Position numbers and translations under genes: made by a program | The notes under the pieces: generated by a model | What the model was told of the DNA's origin: nothing | What the model saw: only the letters and a program-made list of their open reading frames with translations | Database searches by the model: none | In this document: piece after piece, positions 24,301-36,799 of the stretch | How the letters are laid out: every line of letters starts with the position of its first letter | Position numbering within the stretch: the first letter of the stretch is position 1 | Assembly (NCBI GenBank): GCA_950295325.1 | Contig: OX485808.1 | Span: 13,332,501-13,396,500 of the forward strand | Source: Polytrichum commune | Lineage: Eukaryota; Streptophyta; Polytrichopsida; Polytrichales; Polytrichaceae | Direction of reading: 5' to 3' | DNA length: 64,000 nucleotides

Positions 24301-25439
24301 GAAGTTCCCATCATTCAAAGAGCATGATGGGTCATGAATATGTTTTTGTACTATAACTACTTGACTAGGTTGATAGATTGGATTCTTTGGATTGAAGAGC
24401 ACCTTGACTCATCATTCCATCATTCTTTGAGTGTGTGGTGAGTCGTGAGAAGCTAAGTGTCCATGTGTCAAGAATCAAACAATTTCTTCAAAAAATGTCC
24501 GAGATTTGGGTTGAATTCCCCAAACTTGAATCCTCCCTCGATGAAGAAGAAAACAAAAGAGGCAATGCGAATATGACGACTATCATAACATTATTATCAT
24601 CCATGCATAGGGTAACCCGTACACGGAGCAATATGTGGACATGTCATTTTAGTTTTTATATGATATGTCAATGTGTAACTTCATGTAATTGTAGTGTCTA
24701 CTTAGTAAGGGAATCCTAAAGTCATATTGTTTTCAAGAAAATAAAACCATAATTGTATAGTTTCTTTTTTTCCTTTCAAAAACGAGTGATATGCTCAAAT
24801 AAATGGAACCTACCCTAACATGTTCTATTCATGAATAACGGTTTGAGCATAAAACGGGATTTATATTTTATAATTTAAATACAATCTCCACCTTCTAGTG
24901 AAAGTCAAAGTGCTTTGACCCAAGGAATCATTTTTCCTAATTTTCAAAGAATGCCACCCAAATTTCCTCCTTCACAACCATGTTTTTTTTTTGGTCTCTT
25001 GGACAAGATTCATGATGGACTAGGGAAAAAACCAGTAGAGAGCTTTGTAGGGTGCACAATGGTTCTTTGAGGGAAATCTCTCTACGCACTCAAATTCATG
25101 ACCGAATGTGTCAAAAAGTGGGATGAATTTTGACACGTATAATCTCTCTAGAATACTTCAACATCCAAGGTCATTGTAGGCCTTGAGAATGAATTACTTG
25201 TATGCACATAAAAGGGCCCATGGGGAGCTCTTGGTCCTTTAACGGTTAAGCAAAAAGCGAAGTTTGCCCAAACAAAACACATTGTTGGGTACTACTTGTG
25301 TGACATGCCACCCACAAATCAATGGATAGGTTGGAACATCTCAGTCCTTTTTGTGCTTGAGGTCATGTTTATAGAATGTTTTTAGGTAATTAGTAAAGTG
25401 AATGCTAAGGGGGTCCTTATGGTGATAATTAAAAGTATG
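24301..25439. other. AT-rich intergenic DNA upstream of the HESO1-like gene
   Basis: Contains short open frames only (for example 24435-24719 plus strand) without family resemblance. The promoter of the minus-strand gene should start here, but no motif stood out. Confidence 0.5.
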
Positions 25440-26250
25440 TGGCTTAAACCCAAGGTCTTAACCTTGATCCCATGGGAACTCTAAGATTAAGTTGCCTAAG
25501 GGCATCCCCAGGAGAGATAGTAAGCAACCCGCCAAAAATAATATATTATATGGTGTTTAGGGTTTTTGGGGAGCCCTCCATCTTGGGCGGGGCCGCTCAT
25601 CTTGAGTCAGAGCCCACCAAAGCCTAGGCATACCCCCGGTATAATTAGGAAGCAATCAATAAGACAACGACACCTATTATCTGACATGGGATAAAGTAGG
25701 ATATCGGAGTATCTGATATTAAAGTAATCTCTTGGCGGGCCGGAGGAGGGCTGCCATATGAACCATTTATGGCGTTGGAAGGCCTTTACTATACCCGGGC
25801 CGCTTCTAAATTATGCCGGACCGGACATTGGTGGGGATCAATTTATGCCGGTACCGCCACCTAAGAACCCGGGATGCCCCATTTTTGGCGTTGGCATGCC
25901 CTATGGCGAGGCTGCTGGGGACGCCCTAAGGTTGGAATAGTGTTCATATTGGTGACTTTCCTAGCACTTGATTTTTGGTGCACCCTACCACCTATGGTTT
26001 AGCCAATCATAGTGGGGTTATCTGGGTGAATTGGGTATTTCAACCAATCATGTCGGAACCTAGGGGCTTGCCCTTGGGGGAGATAGGTGTCAGTTGGTTT
26101 GTCCGCGCACCTTCAAGGTGTTCACTTTTGAAAGGAGGCAATTGCCTTCGGAGCCCCTCTATTTATCATCATGGCCTTTTTGAGGTTACATAAAGACTTA
26201 GACCAATTTGAAAATAAATTCACACCGGTGGCAACATCAAAGTCATCTTT
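25440..26250 (+). repeat. Dispersed repeat C, copy 2 (split by a MITE)
   Basis: It matches 22990-23640 on both sides of an insertion. Before it: AAACCCAAGGTCTTAACC and TTAAGTTGCCTAA. After it: GGTGACTTTCCTAGCAC, GCACCCTACCACCTATGG and GAACCTAGGGGCTTGCCC. The interruption is the element at 25500-25926. Confidence 0.7.
25500..25926. mobile_element. Harbinger-type MITE with GGGC(A/G)TCCCCAG ends
   Basis: The left end GGGCATCCCCAGGAG and the right end (reverse complement GGGCGTCCCCAGCAGCC) are inverted repeats flanked by TAA at 25497-25499 and 25927-25929. Copy 1 of the host repeat shows the uninterrupted sequence (near 23047), which confirms insertion. The 427 bp body is GC-rich and carries repeated CCGG and GGGCCG phrases. 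The TAA duplication fits PIF/Harbinger. No transposase is encoded. Confidence 0.85.
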
Positions 26251-26642
26251 CTTTATGATGATTTCAATTAACCTTAACCACCCCCCTCCATACAATTGAA
26301 AACAAATGGAAAAAAACTATAATGCCTCAACCTCATCCTCACTCAATATGCGCAAACCCCACCAAGATCTTAATGTGATCTACATTCCAAAAATCCTATG
26401 CCACCTACTTCCAAATCCACACCTCAAGCTACAAAGAGTAGTTTCAGTTCCAAACTCCAAGTCCTTCATAAAAACAAAACATAATGAATAAGTAACAACA
26501 CTAAAAATCCAATCAAGACGTATCTAAGCCAAAATCCTACACCATGCATCCCACAACCACACCACCAACACCCTCACAAGAATAAAAATATACATTACAC
26601 CTCACATAAATCCCAACAATCCCCCCCATAACTAAAAAAAAC

Positions 26643-26643
<1 letters not shown>

Positions 26644-26673
<30 letters not shown>

Positions 26674-26674
26674 C
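26644..26674 (+). repeat. (CA)n microsatellite
   Basis: About 31 bases of uninterrupted CA inside a longer A/C-rich tract (26270-26750). Confidence 0.95.
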
Positions 26675-26757
26675 ACATACCAAAACCTCAAAAACAATGC
26701 AAGAAATTATGTAGCCATGGCGCACTGCCACCAATATACTACACCTTAGTTTGCAAT

Positions 26758-27726
26758 TGTCGCAACCCTTGCTAGCACCTCTTAACTATCTTGACCATTT
26801 CTCAATTCTAGCAAGGGTCACGAGCGCTAACCCTTCACATTCCACCATGCGAATGGTTAGCTCCCCATACCAAGGACCTCTTTAACTCATAAGTAGGAAA
26901 CCAACCCTCCTATACTTGTATTCGGAACTCTCCCCTTAATCGGTATCCAATGGTTAGATGTGGACTTCCATCCATGGAAGTCCAATATTAAATCAATCGT
27001 CGCATTGCCGGAGCAACACTATAACAACCCGAACCATACTAGGCAACCATGCCCCCATGTTGGGCCAATGCCCTTGGAGGCCATGCCATTCGGCCTCGGG
27101 TGGGTTTGGTCAGCCATGCCGCCTCATCCATATAAGCCTCTAGGACTTTGGACAGGACCCCTACACCACCGTCAAGAAATATTTTTGTCTCTCTCCCAAG
27201 AGTTGGGGCCAAGTAGGCATTTTCCCTTAGCCGTTGGGACTAGCGGCCCCCAGCAACTTCAGACCCCCATAATTTTGTCATATGATCTTTGCTTCTATCA
27301 AACAACTATTTCATCGTCACGTACTCTTCACGTAGATGCCGATGGACTCCTCATTTGCTTCATTCAGGTAAGTATTGTGAAAGTTATGGCCATTCTAACC
27401 TTGGCAGTCCCGGGAGCCACTCTCAGGTCACTGCTGTCCCAGGACATTGCCTCATTCAAATTACCATATCTCCTAGCTCACACCTCCGATTGAGGTGTTC
27501 TTGAGCATTCTACTATCCGGACGCTATAGGCTACTCATAGCTTTTGGCGTTACCCTTGTGACTCCTAGTCTCCATGGGTGGGAGGCATTCCCAATGTCGG
27601 GGCCCTCACCCACACTAGAATCACTTGGGCCCTCTCACCAATGGCACCACAAGTCTTAGGTGTCACTCCGGGATCCCCCTTGTGCCCATGGTGTTTCAGG
27701 CACTCCTCATGGAGAGGTGCGTGACA
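26758..27726 (+). mobile_element. Solo-LTR-like element, copy 1
   Basis: It begins TGTCGCAACCCTTGCTAGC and ends GGTGCGTGACA, so it has the TG...CA form with matching TGTC/GACA tips expected of an LTR. The five bases on either side (GCAAT at 26753-26757, ACAAT at 27727-27731) agree at four positions, like a decayed 5 bp target duplication. No adjoining primer-binding site or gag-pol sequence was seen. The open plus-strand frame at 26960-27493 lies within the LTR and is not considered a gene. A long-terminal-repeat arm of a foldback element is the alternative, given the inverted partner at 28347-29306. Confidence 0.6.
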
Positions 27727-27904
27727 ACAATACCTACACCCACACTCAACCAAATCCACAAACCCAACAATACATAAACCAAAAATCTTAACTCAAAATC
27801 ACAACAACCAACACCATACAAACCGCAAGAGTACAGATTCAAGCAACCAAGAATTTAGTAAGTATGTACATACATCAAGAAAAAAACATAGTAACAATAG
27901 TAGA

Positions 27905-28140
27905 TCGACACCAAAAACCCATTGCCCATCACAAACAATCTATAGCAACAACAAAACATCATCAAAAGCGCACTGCACGACACCAACAATTGGCAACAAC
28001 AATATACCATCACCAAGAGCACACCATTCAACACCAACAATTTGTAGCAATAATACACCATCATCAGAATTGCACCACACAACACTATCAATCATCAACA
28101 AAAGTAGACCGTCACCAGTAGGGCACCATCCAAGACCGAC
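27905..28140 (+). repeat. A/C-rich minisatellite, unit about 47-50 bp
   Basis: A phrase of the form CAACAACAAT(A)ACCATCACCAAGAGCACACC returns about five times with substitutions, giving ACCATCA/CACCA periodicity. It lies between two inverted LTR-like copies. Both strands show open frames (HHQ-rich on plus), which follow from the repeat structure. Confidence 0.7.
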
Positions 28141-28346
28141 AACCGACAACAAAGAGGGGAATATTGTTGCAACGAAGAGATTACAAAATGGGAAGCCAAC
28201 AAAGAGCCAAGAACTTTCAAGGACCTCTTGAGAGTGAGGCATGGCTACCAATGGCGATGATCTTGACATGTAGCTGAATAATGTATCTCCAACCAAGGGG
28301 AGTAGCTCCCTAAGATACTCAATTCATAAAGTAGTCCCATTGGTAG

Positions 28347-29306
28347 TGTTGCGCACCTCTTCATGAAGAGTGCCCAAACACCATGGGCACAAGGGGGACC
28401 CCGGAGTGACACCCAGGACTTGTGGCGCCGTTGGTGAGAGGGCCCAAGTGATCCTAATGTGGGTGAGGGTCCCGGGCATTGGGAACGCCTCCCACCCACA
28501 TATATTAGAAGTCATGAGGGCAAGGCCATGAGCTATGCGTAGCTTATGGCGTGGGGATTCTAGAATGCTCAAGAACACCTCAATCGGAGGTGTGAGCTAG
28601 GAGATATGGCAATTTGAGTGGGGCGCTGTCCCGGGACAGCGCCCTGGTGCAGCAGTGGCCTGGGAGTGGCTCCCATGATTGTCAAGGTTTGAACAGGCAT
28701 AACTTCCTCAATACTTGCCTGAATGGAGCAGGTAAGGAGTCCATTGTATGTATGTGAAGCGTAGATGACGATGGAGTGGTCACTTGTATGCATTGGACAT
28801 CATACAAGGAAGTTATGTTGTTATGAAGTTGCTTTGGGCTTCTAGCCCAATGGCTAAGGGAAAATGTCTACTTAGCCCCAACTCTTGGTAGAGAGAAAAA
28901 ATTTCTTAACGGTGGGGTAGGGGCCTTGCCAAAAGTCCTAGAGGCTTATATGAATGAGGTGGTGTGGCCTCAGCCACCCGAGGCCGAACCTCATGGGCAT
29001 TGGCCCAGTGTGAGGGCATAGTTGCCTAGTATGGTTCGGGTTGTTATAATGTTGCTCCGGCAATGCTATGATCAACATAAGATTGGACTTTCATGAATGG
29101 AAGTCCACATCTAAGAATTGGTTACCAATTAAGGGGTGAGTCCCAAAAGCAAAGTAGGAGGGTTGGTTCCCCTCCTATGAACTATAAGGTCCGGGGTAGG
29201 AGGAGCTAACCATTAGCATGGTAGAATGCGAAGGGTTAGCGCTCGTGATCCTTACTACAAATGAAAATGGTTAATATAGTTAAGGGAGCTAGCAAGGGTT
29301 GTGACA
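28347..29306 (-). mobile_element. Solo-LTR-like element, copy 2, inverted
   Basis: The reverse complement of 26758-27726 over its whole length. On the minus strand it begins TGTCACAACCCTTGCTAGC and ends GGTGCGCAACA. Flanks GGTAG (28342-28346) and AGTAG (29307-29311) agree at four of five positions. The separate imperfect target duplications of the two copies favour two independent insertions of one LTR family over a single foldback element. Confidence 0.6.
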
Positions 29307-29311
29307 AGTAG

Positions 29312-32300
29312 CCAACACCACCTAGATGTTGTATTTGCAGTCACCAATCTAGAAAAATCCACACCAAGTGTAAAACAAAAAAAACCAAATGGAGAAAAAA
29401 AATGGCCCTAATCAACACCCACAAAGGGAAAATACCACACCATAAACACGAAGCAAGGGAATCACCCTTGGAATCGATATTATCTCTTAATTGTGGCTTA
29501 GTTTTCTTATTCACGAGGCCATTGCCATAGAAAGTGGAAAAATGCCATTGAAAGACAAAATAACTAACTATGAGTTTGAATGTTTAGGAACACCTCCAAG
29601 TGAAGCTGCCAAATTCCACACCCCCCTACATGTTTTCCCATGAGTTGCCCTAAAGCTCTACCCCAACGAGAGTGTGGATGCGATGCCAGGCCAATTCTTA
29701 CACTTCACCCAAGTACCACATCATGAAAAGGTTAGCCGGGATACGAGCCTCTCTAAAGGCTACTAAATTATGATCCAATTCGGCATGGATTTCAATATCA
29801 TGAATAGGATCGATGTCAAAAGTGCATGTCTTACAAAACTCCGCAAAATGAGAAGTCTACTTGGAACGGATTACACCAACCTTTGGACATAGGATCGAGT
29901 TCAATCATCAAGAATGGGCAGGTTTCATCAAAATGCACCTTAAACATCCATATGTTAAGGGTATGGCTTTCTTATGAGATATTGGTGCCTTTGCAATGGA
30001 ATTGGAAGGGGGTGAAATGGTGATATGAAAGGTAGTAAAAGGTGACAAACTTGTCACTCAAGCTCGAAACCTTCGTTTATACCTCAAAGGAAACTCATTA
30101 AGAGACACTCAAGCCCATAGTCTTTTCCACACATTAGTCAAAGAGAATTACTAGACTAAATATGATATTTAACATCACTTATTACTTGGAGTTACACAAT
30201 GCTATACCTTTTTATTATTAATGTTGTTTTCTACCAAGTAAAGATGTTAATGTTCTATAATGTCCAAACAACCAATTTGACCGTTGTTGGCAAATAAAAT
30301 TGAGATGTGCATTATACAATTATAGTATTGTGCCATTCCAAATAGTAAGTGATACTAAATACAATATTTAGTGGTTGGGTGGAGGGGTGGAGGGGTGGAG
30401 GGGGGGAGATTTTGGTCAATATTTTTGTTAGGAAGTTACCTTACATGGGAAGAAGAAAGGAGGGGTATTATGAAAATGATAAAAAGGAAAACCAATTTAT
30501 TTCCAATTTGAGTTAGAGTTAATCTACTTAAGGCCACTTCACACTATTTCCACCTTCTTGTCCTCTTCTTCCCTTGGGTTGAAGCTAAGGTTAGGTTGGC
30601 ACTCCACAAAGCAAAGGCACCTCGCAACATTGTTATGTCTAATTAGTGTGTGCTACACTAATTCCCAATTATCCATACTATATTTTTGAATAATTTGAAG
30701 TGGTCCACTATAATATTTAATGTGGAAAATTAGTGTGGACTTTTTTGACTACATATTAGGATTAAAATTCAAGGCAATGCATGTACTATAAAATTGATGT
30801 GGCCCACACTAAATTTCAACATGTATGAATTTCCCACCCACACTAATTTGACAATACATCATGGATGCCCAAATTACCATGCCCTCTTCTAATCGCCATG
30901 TATATGTAGAGGCCATTCATAACATTTTATAAGTATCCAACAATGTTTACGCTTTATCTTATAAGTCGGGCAATATCAAAGTTTTAAAATATAATGTTTG
31001 TTGAGTCATTGTGAACCATTGTCACAATTGTTGTTCACCGGTTACGGCGCTAGCACATAGTGCAACTGGGTTTAAGCTTCCGGTTTGAGATTTTTAACAT
31101 GTTTGCCATGTTATTTCTCACTGTTAGTATTTCCAAAATCAATATGAAGTTACTTGAAATACAAACATATTATAATAGCTACGGGGATCTTTGCATGTAA
31201 GTGTTGGCCCCACCAAAGCCGCCTGAGTGATTGAAGAAAGTTATGTTACCTTGTCCTCCTCTTAGAAAATATCACAACTTGGATGATTTTGTGAGGGTCC
31301 TCCCTCTTCAGTAGAGGAATGGGAAAATCTAGATCTCAATGATCACAAGTTCTCATGCTCTAGTGTAATACCGGTATGCCCCTTAGGAGGGATTTTTTTT
31401 TGCGTTAAAAAAAAAGAAATAAGCCATATTGTTGAGTTGAATTACATCATTGAATTTCATCACAAACAATATTAATGATCTCATGTGCTTGATAGGAATA
31501 TAGTTTGAAGCTTGCAATGCATAAAAACTTGTAGAAATGCATAGTATCTAAACTAAAAAATTGTGAACCCAATGGCGGATGTTCTCAAGATACCTTGGAA
31601 GACGCACATGACATTGTCCAAGTCATTGTCCTATTGCCAAGTAAGTGGTACCACCAATAAAAATGCACCAAATCTTCTTGTAGGCTTGCCATCTAAGAGG
31701 GTTGGGTAAGGCTCCATAATTAAGGACACAATTGAAATACGTGACATATGGGACCTATGGCTTTCTTGCCTACAAATTTGCATGCAGAATGCGACACTAC
31801 ACCAATAAGAGATCATATTTTGAATGCACCAAAATATTAAATATTAACAGTGAAGAAGACTTGCATCGCATCTCTTTTGTTTCGATGTTGATGCATGTCT
31901 TCAGAAGTTATTGGTAGCTTCAATGTACTCCCTATTTTGACCCTAGTTCAAACTTCCATGCGATTATTATAAAAGTAGAGAAGGTTCAAGTCCAATTGTC
32001 AAAGCCTCCCCATAATAAGTAGATGTGAACATGTGTCTCAACCCCAACCTGAGCTCATTCATCATCAACCCAAACATACATTTTATTATATTCCTTTTCA
32101 AAAAGAGCATGCTCTTCTCTTTGTTTAATGTTATGTTATTATGATTTATTTAAAGTAAAAAACCCACAATACAAGAACTTATAAACTTTAACGAATGCAC
32201 TCATACTTGTGCCCTAGAGTTTGATAATCTTTGGGATGCCCATAAATTGACAGATACACATAGACAATTGGATAAGGGTTTCTCACACACACATATATAC

Positions 32301-33021
32301 AAATATACACTCCTCTATTCTTTCCAAGTCCATTATTATATTCCTTTAAAAGAAGAACATGGTATTCTCACTGTTTCATATTAAGTTATTTTGTACACAT
32401 GCTCTTAAGATGATTTGAAATACAAAACTTACAATCTATAAGATTACAAAGTTTAAAATTTCACTCGAGCTACTATTTGATCGTCTTTGAGATGCTTGGG
32501 AATTGATAGATACAGATAATCATTGGACTAGGGGTTCGTATGTATAAAAGTAAGCTTGTTGTTGGGTGCATCTTCACCATAAGGCTCTAATTTATGTGCC
32601 AGGTGCCTGGAAGATGATGTTGCAAAATGCTAAGTGCTTTCTTTAATGTATGAAATTAGGTGATGGCAATTCTGTTGCGGTGGAAAGTATCCCAAGAGAG
32701 AACCATGTTTGCACGAAGGACACTCCAAAGTGGTATGAAGGTGGATTATAATGGAGGACATGGAGAGCGAAACCTTAAATGAGAGATTGGGATGGTGAAG
32801 TCATGCTTCTATCGGGTAAGAGGGAATTATTGCATACGACAATACCTCTCATTCATCCAACATAATAGTCCTAAGATAGTGCGCAATCCATGTAATATAT
32901 ATTGCAGTTGATTTGACACCATATCATTATTCAGTTGTAGGTTGTTGCATTGTAGCATTGAGACTTTTCTAGGTATAAAGAAAAGTTATCTTAAAAGTCT
33001 CAAGATGTTGAGTCATACTTA
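29312..33021. other. Intergenic DNA with minor repeats
   Basis: No gene was recognised over 3.7 kb. Noted inside: a palindrome ACTAAATACAATATTTAGT at 30353-30372, a G-rich run (GGGTGGAGGGGTGGAGGGG) at about 30376-30404, and a fragment resembling a MITE end (GGCCACTTCACACTATTTCC) at about 30533. Confidence 0.5.
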
Positions 33022-33519
33022 GGGCTACTTCATACACAAGCCAAGAGCCGTGATCATGAAATTGTGAGAGCCCAAAAGAAAGTGTTCAAAGGCCGTCCCA
33101 AAACACCTCCAAATTCATGTAGTGTGGTCACAGACCCTCAAGTGTAGTGTGAAGTCCTATGTGACCGGACCCTCAATCGGATGCTATTTCAATGAATTTC
33201 TATTCATGTGGGTCCTCATGCATGATAATATAGAATAAATCAAGGGTTGTGAGCATTCGGAGTGCCATGGTCTCCCGGTTTTATGTTAGGCCTACCTCCA
33301 AGAGATGGTTTTTGAAAATTGTCCAAGTGACCATGAAACACAACGCATTCGATGCCATGAGGAATCCATGTAGAGTTTACATCCATCTTGCATTCACATA
33401 CTCTGTTGGTCCCTCCAACATAGTGTGAAGAGAACTTGGACCGGCTCTGCCTTTTCCACCAATGAGAGTGCTTGAAGTGTAATGGTCACAGGCTCTCAGT
33501 CTCGTGTGTGAAGTAGCCC
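33022..33519 (-). mobile_element. Harbinger-type MITE, GGGCCACTTCACAC family, copy 3
   Basis: Closely follows copy 1 (10060-10558) from end to end, including AAGAGCCGTGA, AAAGGCCGTCCCAA, CTCAAGTGTAGTGTGAAGTC and the mirrored right end. The left side has TTA (33019-33021). The right side reads TCC, so the target duplication is lost or the flank was rearranged. The 64-codon frame of copies 1 and 2 is broken here by a small deletion near 33358. Confidence 0.8.
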
Positions 33520-33595
33520 TCCGGGTTTTGCCTTGGGTTTAGTGTCCCGTGCTATATTATCTGGGTTTGGGATATTGTGCCAGGCACCTACACTA

Positions 33596-34244
33596 ATCTC
33601 CCGCTTAAGTATGCACCTGTTTAAGTACGCATCCCGGTTAAGTGCGCAATTTTTTTTGACAAAAATCAAGGTTCATACTTTATTGTTTGAACATGTCGTG
33701 TAGAGTCATTTGCTGCGAATGCATGAATTCTTTACGCTTGACATTCAATGCTAATCTGTTAACGTTTCGCTGTAACGTCTCAAAAGATTATCGCAGTTCA
33801 TCGTACATTTATCCAACTTCCGTTTGAACATCGGAGCAAAGCAATTGGTTGTCAATGTCGAGGACAATAATGTATAGAGTTTTCAAAGCCTTTGAAGTCA
33901 GTAGCACTAGCACTTTTAATTCATCAAGTGTCTTGATAGCTGGATTTCCTCATCGATAGGTGGTTCTTCTTCAATTCGCATAGTTTCCAGAACTTCATCA
34001 ACGTCCTCCAACATAACAACACAATATTCTTTGTTGGTTGCATCATTGATATTTAAAAAAACCGCTCATTTCTTCTGATTTCACATCGTTGGGCTTCGGT
34101 CAAGCGGGTTGCCTCAGGTTTCATCTGTTTCCCATTGCAATTCTTCGAATGAGAGGGTCTAGAAAACGATATGAGTAAAGTACACACTTACCAACAAAGC
34201 GCACACCAACGGCTCAGTTCAAAGTGCATACTTAAGCGGGAGAT
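33596..34244 (-). mobile_element. Pogo/Tc1-like non-autonomous element with TTAAGTRYGCA terminal motifs
   Basis: The two ends are inverted copies of ATCTCCCGCTTAAGTATGCA, and TA lies on each side (33594-33595, 34245-34246), as expected for the Tc1/mariner/pogo superfamily. Next to the left end the core TTAAGTRYGCA recurs twice more (TTTAAGTACGCA, GTTAAGTGCGCA), like tandem transposase-binding sites. The interior on the minus strand includes a short frame, LEDVDEVLETMRIEEEPP, then IDEEIQLSRHLMN and a stop. Acidic tails of this kind occur in pogo/CENP-B-like transposases. The frame is isolated, so the element is taken as an internally deleted, non-autonomous copy. Confidence 0.6.
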
Positions 34245-34247
34245 TAC

Positions 34248-34307
34248 TTCAACCCCTGGTGATGTTTAGAGATTAAACATAACCAGGGGGGTTGGGGTTG
34301 AAGTCCA
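34248..34307. repeat. Short inverted repeat beside the pogo-like element
   Basis: CTTCAACCCC and GGGGTTGAAG form the arms of a 60-base hairpin, with CCTGG/CCAGG inside. It stands exactly between the pogo-like element and the GC-rich block. Its role is unknown; it could be the edge of another element. Confidence 0.55.
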
Positions 34308-34318
34308 GCTAGCCCGAG

Positions 34319-36799
34319 TTGCCCTATCTCCAGGGTTTCAACGGGGACCTGCGCCCTTTTCATTTCCATTTAGGAGGGGGCCACACACGGGGTGCCCATG
34401 CTAGAACGGGTGTCGGCACCGGTGGTCAACTCACACATGGTGTGCCCGGCACTGGCCTTCGAACATGCTGTCAGAAGTTGTCGGGGAGTACTTTCTGCCA
34501 TAAACGGGTCCACAGCTGCCCACTGTACCACTTTCTTAACACAGCCAAATACCAACGTTTTGAGTATCGCGATGAAGGTCATCCGCCCCTACACCCTGCG
34601 CGCTCAGCAGGCGGTCCATGGCGAAGCCGGTCTGGGGTTGGAGGAGCGCTGCGAGGGTGTGGAGTGCGGCAAGGCGGCGCGGGATTGGAGGATCGGTGTT
34701 CTAGCGAATCCAGTGCGTCACCTGCTCGCATTGTTGCTTTGGGGCTGTCTGTGGACGGAGGGGGTTATTGGCCATCCCTGTCGGAAGGGAGGGGAGGGGA
34801 AGGGATGCCGTGGTGAGGGTTTGGGTGGTGGGTTTCTGGAGCGCATGCTGTGCGGCTGCCAATAATCAAGGTCACCGAGTCGAGGTAAATCCTTTCGCCA
34901 TCATCTGCGTCGCGGGCTGTGGTTGTTGTTGTTTTCGCTTTGGTGCATCGGCGTTTCGGGGCTTGAGCTTCGCTGGTCACTGTCGCCTCCAAGGGCTCCA
35001 GGGTGCGGTTTTTGGCGCCATAATCTTGAGCGCCTTCGGCTGATAGTGTGTCGGTGAAGGTTTCACTGCTCCGAGGATGCGCCGCGGAATGGTCGTGGCA
35101 GCGAATGCCAGGTACGCCAATGTCAACCCTTGGCGGATAAATTTCGGTTCTATGCCTTTGCTTCGCTATGCTTTCGGTTGTCTTTGTCCCTGCCGCCTGC
35201 GTCGCCTTTTTCGTTTACTTGCTGGGCGTGCCTGGGAGCTCTGTGCGCATCCGCATTGGTGTGTGGGGTGCGTTGCCGGTGTTTTTTGTGCACGGCGGAA
35301 TCTTCCGCTGGTCCAGGGGTTCCCGAATCTTGGATGCGGTCTTCCATTATGTCGCTCGTTGTCTCCGGGACATAGTGAGAGCGGGCGCCATCGGTGCTCA
35401 AACACAACTTCCTCCCACCGTGTCTTGCAATGATGTATTGTCCTTGCTGAGGGTTTTTTTTTCCCTATGGGGTGCACCTGATGTTCGAGTCCAAACGCCT
35501 TTGGGTTCGCCTGCAGCCGTCCCGGCGATGAAAAGCCCCTGCAGGGTGTTGCAACAAAATGTAGGCGGGGTTATGGGGTTTGGCCACGAGGCCCTTCGTT
35601 CTCGGTTTCTGCTATTGTTTTTTGGGATTGGGCACAATTTTGAGCCATTGCAGAAATAGATGCACCAGGCCGTCCTCGTATGTTGGGTTGTCCGCATTTT
35701 GTCTGAGAGGTTCTAGGAATTTTTACTGCAGGTTTGTGTGTGTGCATCGTTTCCCACTGCGATATACTGCCCCAACCTCAATCAAGGATTCCCAGTGCAC
35801 ACCAGGGGTATCTTCATTGCCTGCATTGCGGCGACCAGCTTCATCGAGGCTGTGCATGACCGTTCGGAGACTCTGCTTGACTGCGGCAGCATTTCCGAGA
35901 GCGTGGACATGGTCGCCTGGGTCGTGTGACCCCTGTTTTTGTAGTGACATTGTTTGCTGTTGGGAGCCGCTCAAATCTTGATGTTGGTAGCCATTGGGGG
36001 TAGTTTTTGCAGGGCCTCTCATTGGCACGCTGTGGCGACCATGGTTCTACATAGTTCAATAGCTGCGTCCCAGCAAAAGCGTGTTCATTCAACACTTGGG
36101 CTGTATCGGTCGCTCTTTACTGTGTGCAGTGATCCTCCTTATGTGCCAGAGCGCAAATATCAATATACATGTTTGTTGTTTTGCATTGTGTTTTTTGCAT
36201 GCTTGTGGACGACATGCTCGTGAATCGACGTCAGTTTGTTTGCATGTCCACACTTGTATCTAGTGTTGCAATTTTCCATGTGTGCTTGTGGAGGGTTCTT
36301 GTTCTCTATTTGCAAAAAGGAAGGGAGTGTAGACCTTGAACCGGCCATTCTTTGACCTGTAACGCCACAACTTCATCTAGAATTCTCTGCACGCCTTTCT
36401 GTGATTCGCCTGTGCTTCCATTGTTGCGTGTGGCACAGTCAGCTACACATCCCTTCCATATAGGTGCTCCATTTGGGCGAGCCTCTGTTGTTGGCTGTGG
36501 GATTGTGATCTGCCATGTGCGCTGTGCAGAAAGCCTGATCCCAAACACTGGGATATTTTTTTTAATTTGGGATGTGGTTATCCTTTGTTGTTCAAGTTCC
36601 CATCTGTGGCTCTTTTCCCAGTGTGTATGGCCATTGTGTTTTTATTGTGTGCATCATTTCCGTGGTTCTGTTTTAATGCAGATTGGCAGCGCCAGTTCGG
36701 TATACATTCAGGTTTAGCGTGCATCATTTTTGGCGTACTTTTGTAGATATTTGGGTTGTTCCTGTTCCTTGTGCCACGGGGTGCATTGTCTGGCAATCA
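34319..36799 (+). other. GC-rich leader region before the Harbinger Myb-like ORF
   Basis: About 2.5 kb that is clearly richer in G and C than the flanks, with several overlapping open frames on both strands. None resembles a known family. Given the intact downstream ORF on the same strand, it is read as promoter and 5' leader of the Harbinger element, probably with introns. The transposon's left terminal repeat should lie here or just upstream, but no end with a matching right partner could be identified. Confidence 0.4.

Noticed and set aside
26960-27493. A 177-codon plus-strand frame
   Set aside because: It lies entirely inside an LTR-like repeat whose inverted copy at 28347-29306 does not keep the frame.
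27864-28121. His/Gln-rich peptide frame
   Set aside because: It follows from an A/C-rich minisatellite with both strands open, and is not a gene.
34319-34865. Overlapping plus-strand frames of about 160 codons near the left edge of the GC block
   Set aside because: Two different frames overlap with equally unnatural composition, and no family is recognised. They are better read as leader sequence.
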